Below, in pieces: positions 59,603-64,000 of a DNA stretch of 64,000 nucleotides (positions are counted from its first letter, which is position 1; every line of letters starts with the position of its first letter). Source of the DNA: Methylobrevis albus (lineage in GTDB: Bacteria; Pseudomonadota; Alphaproteobacteria; Rhizobiales; Pleomorphomonadaceae); contig NZ_JADZLT010000056.1 of assembly GCF_015904235.1 (NCBI RefSeq), forward strand, positions 432,152 through 496,151. Direction: 5' to 3'. The position numbers and the translations under genes were made by a program. The notes beneath the pieces were generated by a model, which worked only from the letters and a program-made list of their open reading frames with translations, made no database searches and was not told where the DNA came from.

Positions 59603-60376
59603 TCAGCCGTCGCCGGCGGCGAGCAGGGCGGCGGTCAGCAGGTCGATGCGGCGCCCGGCGCGGCGGGCAACCGCCTCGTCGTCCATGCCCCAGAGTTCGG
59701 CGTTCCAGTCTTCGTCGAGCTGGGACAGTGCAAAGGCGTCTTCCGCTGCCAGCCGGCCCTCGATGACGGCGACGCCGAGCAGCACCGAGCCCATGACGGT
59801 CGTCATCTGGTGCAGGGCGGCGAGGCGGAACGGCTCGCGCGGCACCGCGGCGAGCACCGCCGGCACCACGGCCGGATCCTGCTCCACCGGCATCACGCCG
59901 GCGGCGAGGCGGAAGCGGACGCCGAAGCGGGCTTCGGCCCAGGCGACCACCGGGTCCCAGCCCTCCGTCTGGCGGGCGACGAGGCGCTCGGGCGCCTCGG
60001 CGCGGTAGAACAGCAGGTCGGAGCCGGCGTATTTCGCGACGTCCGCCGCCACGGCCTCGGCCTCGGCTGCGACGCCGTCGATGGCGGAGTTGACGAGGCG
60101 GGTCAGCGGCATGGCGGCCGGATCGATGTGCGTGCCCTGCGCCGCCCACTCCCCGACGAGGGCGTCGGCGACGGCGCGCGACGGCACGGCGAGAAAATTG
60201 CGCGCCGGGGTGCGCACCGGGCGGCCGTCGAGCAGCACGGTGAAGCCCGCATCGCCCTCCCCGGCCGTGACCTCCTTGTAGAATCGCTTCGGCAGTTCGC
60301 GGCGCATGTTCTGCCGCGCCTTCTGGATCGGATCGACGACGGCGGTCGTCGCGAGGTCTTCGAGGATGTCACGCAT
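59603..60376 (-). CDS. ATP12-family F1-ATPase assembly chaperone
   Basis: A 257-residue protein typical of alphaproteobacteria and mitochondria. The sequence KRFYKEVTAGEGDAGFTVLLDGRPVRTPARNFLAVPS, read in two parts, plus LPLTRLVNSAIDGV-like PLTRLVNSAID, SDLLFYRAEAPERLV and WDPVVAWAEARFGVRF identify ATP12. It binds the F1 alpha subunit before assembly. It follows the HAD gene on the same strand with 43 bases between them. Confidence 0.9.
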   Translation of the reverse strand: MRDILEDLATTAVVDPIQKARQNMRRELPKRFYKEVTAGEGDAGFTVLLDGRPVRTPARNFLAVPSRAVADALVGEWAAQGTHIDPAAMPLTRLVNSAIDGVAAEAEAVAADVAKYAGSDLLFYRAEAPERLVARQTEGWDPVVAWAEARFGVRFRLAAGVMPVEQDPAVVPAVLAAVPREPFRLAALHQMTTVMGSVLLGVAVIEGRLAAEDAFALSQLDEDWNAELWGMDDEAVARRAGRRIDLLTAALLAAGDG

Positions 60377-60419
60377 CGGGATCAGCTTTCGGCAATTGGC
60401 GGTGCGGGCGGGGGCCGCG

Positions 60420-61094
60420 TCAGCGCGGCGCCGCTTCGGCGAAGAGGCGATCGAAGGCCGGGACCAGTTCCTCGAAGTGGCCGATCACCGGATCGGCGCC
60501 GACGGCGACGAGTTGCGCCGGGCGGTGGTAGCCCCAGGCAACGCCGATCGCGCGGGCGCCGGCCGCGCGGGCCATCTCGACGTCATAGGTGGTGTCGCCG
60601 ACGACGACCGTCGCGGCGACGTCGCCGCCGAGTTCGGCGACGGCATCGAGCACCATCGCCGGGTGCGGCTTCGACGGGGCGTCGTCGGCCGTCTTCAGCA
60701 CGGCGAAGAACTGCGTCAGGCCATGCGTCGCGAGGATCGCGTCAAGGCCGCGGCGCGACTTGCCGGTGGCGACGCCGAGCAGCACGTCGTCACGGGCGGC
60801 GAGCGCCTCCAGCACCGCGCGGGTGCCGGGGAACAGCGGCTCGAGATGCTCGGGCTGCTGGCGCAGGGCGTGGAACGCGGTCTTGTAGGCCGCGACCAGC
60901 CGGTCGATCGAGGTGCCGTGGCCGGCGGCGAGGCGGCCGATTGCGATCGGCAGCGACAGGCCGACGATCGACAGGATCTCTGCGCGCGACGGCGGCTTCA
61001 GCCCCGCGGAGCCGAAGGCGGCCGTCATCGCCGTCACGATGACGTTCTGGCTATCGACGAGGGTGCCGTCGCAATCGAAGAGAACGATCCGCAT
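60420..61094 (-). CDS. HAD-IA family phosphatase (phosphoglycolate phosphatase-like)
   Basis: A 224-residue haloacid dehalogenase-like hydrolase. Motif I is VLFDCDGTLVDSQ, motif II VATGK, motif III SKPHPAMV and motif IV VVGDTTYDVEMARAAGARAIGV, with a helical C1 cap. Substrates are likely small phosphorylated compounds such as phosphoglycolate, but this is not proven. It probably forms a unit with the ATP12 gene. Confidence 0.88.
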   Translation of the reverse strand: MRIVLFDCDGTLVDSQNVIVTAMTAAFGSAGLKPPSRAEILSIVGLSLPIAIGRLAAGHGTSIDRLVAAYKTAFHALRQQPEHLEPLFPGTRAVLEALAARDDVLLGVATGKSRRGLDAILATHGLTQFFAVLKTADDAPSKPHPAMVLDAVAELGGDVAATVVVGDTTYDVEMARAAGARAIGVAWGYHRPAQLVAVGADPVIGHFEELVPAFDRLFAEAAPR

Positions 61095-61257
61095 GGGCCA
61101 TCAGGTAGACGAAGCGACGGCGGCAGAGAAGCGGAAAATTGGCAGATCCACGGCCCGCGCGGCGGTTCACCGGGCGGACCGGGACGATCGAAGTTCGGGG
61201 GGCGGCGGGTGACCGCCCCCTGCCCGGCCGAACAATCACCACCTCGTGACTTGAAAG

Positions 61258-61277
61258 GATACCTACCGGTTGGTATC
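61258..61277. promoter_or_regulatory. TetR-type operator before the SMR gene
   Basis: A 20-base near-perfect palindrome with the arms GATACC and GGTATC and the core ACCGGT, a form widely used by TetR regulators. It lies about 80 bases upstream of the SMR transporter ATG at 61359; the TetR gene follows at 61751. Confidence 0.75.
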
Positions 61278-61358
61278 TTTATTTGCAGACGCAGTTGCCC
61301 CCGGCGCCCTTCCGCGCGGTGGCCGTTCCCTGCATCGTCACGACAGGACCCTGACCCC

Positions 61359-61703
61359 ATGCACCCGCTCGCCCTCGCCTACGGCGCCCTCGGCCTTTCG
61401 ATCGCCGCTGAAATCGCCGGCACCACCTTCCTCATGAAGTCGGAACAGTTCAGCCGGCTGGCGCCGACGGTCGCCTGCGCGCTGTTCTACGTGGTGTCGT
61501 TCTACTTCCTGTCGCACGCGCTGAAGACGCTGCCGCTCGGCCTCGCCTATGCGATCTGGGGCGGTCTCGGCATCGTAGTGACGGGGCTGATCGGGCTGTT
61601 CGTGTTCCGGCAGGTGCCGGATCTCGCCGCGATTGTCGGCATCGGCCTGATCCTTGCCGGCGTCATCGTGGTCAACGCCTTTTCGCGCACGGTCGCACAC
61701 TGA
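61359..61703 (+). CDS. Small multidrug resistance (SMR) efflux protein
   Basis: A 114-residue protein with four membrane helices. The active Glu is in LGLSIAAEIAGTTFLMKS, followed by YFLSHALKTLPLGLAYAIWGGLG and VFRQVPDLAAIVGIGLILAGV. This matches EmrE/QacE-type proton-coupled exporters of cationic compounds. ATG 61359. It is probably repressed by the TetR protein encoded downstream through the operator at 61258. Confidence 0.93.
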   Translation: MHPLALAYGALGLSIAAEIAGTTFLMKSEQFSRLAPTVACALFYVVSFYFLSHALKTLPLGLAYAIWGGLGIVVTGLIGLFVFRQVPDLAAIVGIGLILAGVIVVNAFSRTVAH

Positions 61704-61750
61704 TATCAAGGCCCGACGCGCGCCCCAGCCGGGGCCGGAGCCGAGGCCCG

Positions 61751-62314
61751 ATGAGTACCGCCCATACCCGTCCGAAACAGCCCGAACTGGTGCGCCGCGC
61801 CCTGCTCGACTGCGCGGCGCGGCTCGCGGCCGAGCAGGGTCTCGCCGGGCTGACCGTGCAGGCGGTGGCGGACGCCGCCGGCGTCACCAAGGGCGGCTTC
61901 TTCCATCATTTCCCGAGCAAGCAGGCGCTGATCGACGCGGTGTTCGCCGACCTCGTGGCGCATTTCGACGGTGAGGTCGAAGCGTTGATGGCGGCGGACC
62001 CGGAGCCGTTCGGCCGCTTCACCCGCGCCTATGTCGAGGCGACGTTCCGCGAGCGGCTGCTCGGGCGGGCGGCGCCGAGCACGATCATGTCGCTGTCGAT
62101 GCTCGCCGACCCGGAGTTGCGGCTGGTCTGGTCGCGCTGGTTCGAGGGGCGCATGGCGCAGCATGCCGAGACCGACGCCAGCCCGGTGCTGGAGATCGCC
62201 CGCCTCGCCGCCGACGGGCTCTGCCTCAACGGCCTGCTCAGCCTCGACAGCACCGTGATCGCCGACATCGAGGCGCTCAGGGCGGAACTCGCCGCCCTCA
62301 CCCGGCCGCGCTGA
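61751..62314 (+). CDS. TetR-family regulator
   Basis: A 187-residue regulator. The N-terminal HTH is LTVQAVADAAGVTKGGFFHHFPSKQAL, and the C-terminal domain is of the TetR_C type with LADPELRLVWSRWFEGRM. It lies 48 bases behind the SMR gene on the same strand, so it is probably autoregulated together with it. The inducer is presumably an SMR substrate. Confidence 0.93.
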   Translation: MSTAHTRPKQPELVRRALLDCAARLAAEQGLAGLTVQAVADAAGVTKGGFFHHFPSKQALIDAVFADLVAHFDGEVEALMAADPEPFGRFTRAYVEATFRERLLGRAAPSTIMSLSMLADPELRLVWSRWFEGRMAQHAETDASPVLEIARLAADGLCLNGLLSLDSTVIADIEALRAELAALTRPR

Positions 62315-62320
62315 CGGCAC

Positions 62321-63301
62321 TCAGGGTGCGTCGATGCGGCGGATGAAGGCGCCGAAGGCACGCGGGCCGTCGCCGACGGCGACCTCGGCCACGATCTCGA
62401 GCGACGCGGAATCGATCGCGAACAGCACGTTGTCGAACCAGCTCGCGACGTAGATCAGGCTGCCGTCACGGCTCGCCGCGATGCCTTCGGGAAAGCCTGG
62501 CGTGTCGAGGGTTTCGATCGGCTCCAGCGTCGCGAGGTCGAACACCGTCACGGTGTCGGCATGTTGGTCGGTGACGAAGCCGCGGCCGTTGGCGAGCGCG
62601 ACGCCATAGGGCGTGCTGCCGACCTTGATGCGGCCGGTCTCGCGGTTGGCGACGAGGTCGACCACCGAGACGTCGTTGGTCGCGACATTGGCAACGAACG
62701 CGCGCGGCTGCTCGGGATCGAGGGCAACGGCAAACGGCCGTTCGCCGACGGCGATCGTCGCGGAGACGGTGAGGGTTGCCGTGTCGATCAGCGAGATGGC
62801 GTTGGAATCGCGGTCGCAGGAGACGAGCAGGCTGCCATCGGCGCTGACGGCGAGCCCGGACGGCGATTCGCCGGTCGCAACCTCGCCGACGATGGCGAGC
62901 GCCTCGGTGTCGACGGCGAAGATCTTGTGGCGATACCAGTCGGCGACATAGGCGCGGCGACCGTCGGGCGAGAGCGCGAGGCCGAGCGGTCCGTCGCCGA
63001 CCTGGAGGCGGGCCAGCACGCTGCGCGCCGCGGTGTCGATCACCGTCAGCGTCTTCGATTCCGGGCTGGTGACGTAGGCGCGGCTGCCATCGGCCGAGAC
63101 GGCGACGCCGGCGGGCTTGCCGCCGATCGGGATCGTCGCGGCGACGGTCATCGTCTCGAGATCGACGACCGAGAGGTCGTCGCTGCCCTGGTTGGTGACG
63201 AAGGCCTCGTCAGCCCGCGCCGGCGACCCCGGGATCGCCGCCAGCAGAGCCGAAACAAAAAGGGCGGCGCCGAATGACGCCGCCCTGCGGTGTGCCGACA
63301 T
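62321..63301 (-). CDS. Exported YVTN beta-propeller protein
   Basis: A 326-residue protein with a signal peptide ending SPARAD and seven repeated blades of the type YVTSPESKTLTVIDTAARSV and VATGESPSGLAVSADGS. Such propellers accompany PQQ-dependent alcohol or methanol dehydrogenase clusters and other periplasmic redox systems. It starts at ATG 63301, just after the stop of the SRPBCC/MxaD-like gene (63305), and is co-transcribed with it. Confidence 0.85.
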   Translation of the reverse strand: MSAHRRAASFGAALFVSALLAAIPGSPARADEAFVTNQGSDDLSVVDLETMTVAATIPIGGKPAGVAVSADGSRAYVTSPESKTLTVIDTAARSVLARLQVGDGPLGLALSPDGRRAYVADWYRHKIFAVDTEALAIVGEVATGESPSGLAVSADGSLLVSCDRDSNAISLIDTATLTVSATIAVGERPFAVALDPEQPRAFVANVATNDVSVVDLVANRETGRIKVGSTPYGVALANGRGFVTDQHADTVTVFDLATLEPIETLDTPGFPEGIAASRDGSLIYVASWFDNVLFAIDSASLEIVAEVAVGDGPRAFGAFIRRIDAP

Positions 63302-63304
63302 CGG

Positions 63305-63841
63305 TCAGCTGCCGCTCTCGACCTTGGTCTTCAGCGCTTCGAGACCCGCCTTGTAGATGCCGGTGACGGCGGCGATGGCGGCCTCGTCGTTCAGCTCGGG
63401 CGGGGGATCGTTGTTCATGTAGCCGCGGTAGAAGGCGCCGCGCCACTCGACGGTGGACTTGTCGCCATCGGCTTTCACCAGCAGCGTCGACGAGTAGTTG
63501 TTCACCGGCAGGAACGCGACCACGTCGTTGGTGATGCGGTAGAAGTAGGACATCTTGGCCGCGTCGTACTTCTCGAGCGATTCCTCGAGCACGTTGCCAT
63601 CGGCCAGCGTCAGCGCGCGCGTGGCGACGTTCGGCTCGTTCTCACCCTGGCCGGTGGACGAGGCGACGGCGGGATGCCAGCTCATGTCCTGGAAATTGCC
63701 GATCACCGCCCAGACCTTGTCGGCCGGCGCGTTGATCTCGATGGTCTCCGTCACCTTCTGGCGGGTCGGGCCATGCGCCTCGGCGGCGAGCGGCGCGAAG
63801 GCCACGAGACCGGCCAATGCAGCCGCGAACAGCATCTTCAT
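63305..63841 (-). CDS. SRPBCC-family exported protein, MxaD-like
   Basis: A 178-residue exported START/SRPBCC protein. The signal peptide ends AAEAHG, and the domain has ETIEINAPADKVWAVIGNFQDMSWHP and KMSYFYRITNDVVAFLPVNNYSSTL. This is the pattern of MxaD from methylotrophs, thought to aid the interaction of methanol dehydrogenase with cytochrome c. It indicates a methanol/PQQ dehydrogenase cluster beyond the right edge. No gene is seen in 63842-64000. Confidence 0.78.
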   Translation of the reverse strand: MKMLFAAALAGLVAFAPLAAEAHGPTRQKVTETIEINAPADKVWAVIGNFQDMSWHPAVASSTGQGENEPNVATRALTLADGNVLEESLEKYDAAKMSYFYRITNDVVAFLPVNNYSSTLLVKADGDKSTVEWRGAFYRGYMNNDPPPELNDEAAIAAVTGIYKAGLEALKTKVESGS

Positions 63842-64000
63842 CCGCGTTTCCTCCTACGGAAAGCATTACAAAAAGTTCATGGAAAAGCGGGGCTTAGCGT
63901 CCCGACGTCATTGTTCGGACGGGAAGAATTACCCCCGACCGCGCCGCGGCGCAACCACGCGGGACGCCACGGGGCATGAGGTCGCACCAAAGGAGGGGGG

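Overview
The window looks like a chromosomal stretch of a high-GC alphaproteobacterium of the order Rhizobiales (Hyphomicrobiales). The evidence is the ribD-nrdR-glyA order, an LdtR/L,D-transpeptidase neighbourhood, an NDUFA12-type complex I protein close to a DUF2155 protein, a B12-dependent nrdJ, ATP12, a phasin, GTTC-N7-GTTC LexA sites and Rhizobiales-type short palindromic repeats. An MxaD-like protein and a YVTN beta-propeller protein at the right edge suggest a PQQ-dependent (methanol-type) dehydrogenase cluster just outside the window. The genus cannot be fixed from the sequence alone.

Layout. Positions 1-15825 are core chromosome: riboflavin and folate/one-carbon genes, cell-wall remodelling (ldtP and its regulator ldtR), small copper-type periplasmic proteins, a nucleoside hydrolase, a response regulator and nrdJ. 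Two tandem pairs of NrdR-box-like sites precede nrdJ. Roughly 15.9-51.4 kb is an accessory island. It carries (a) an Xre regulator, a DUF6634/AAA ATPase pair and a broken metallophosphoesterase; (b) a minus-strand DNA phosphorothioation locus, dndC-dndD-dndE-dndA, without dndB, followed by a PLD-helicase, a 62-residue protein, a DndD-like SMC ATPase, an unknown 164-residue protein and an SspE-like DUF262/DUF1524 nuclease; (c) an SOS mutagenesis cassette (imuA, imuB, dnaE2, SRAP) with two LexA sites, decayed by frameshifts and split by (d) a Septu-type ptuA-ptuB pair; (e) a DUF3883 protein and a UvrD-helicase remnant; (f) three consecutive large tyrosine recombinases, all broken, plus a small coiled-coil partner. 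Core sequence resumes with a PD-(D/E)XK-like gene, a Xre/RES toxin-antitoxin pair with a paired operator, a phasin, a D,D-carboxypeptidase with a SPOR domain, a membrane J-domain protein, pccB, atp12, a HAD phosphatase, an SMR exporter with its TetR regulator, and the mxaD-like end.

How it fits together. The island reads as a nested defence island. An older SOS/repair cargo has been interrupted by a Dnd-type block and a Septu-type block, while the older genes and the recombinases decay. The most interesting part is the Dnd block. Its modification genes are standard, but its putative restriction side combines a phosphorothioate-associated helicase, a second DndD-like SMC protein, two proteins I do not recognise, and an effector with the SspE domain architecture. 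That is a combination of Dnd and Ssp features in one translationally coupled gene string.
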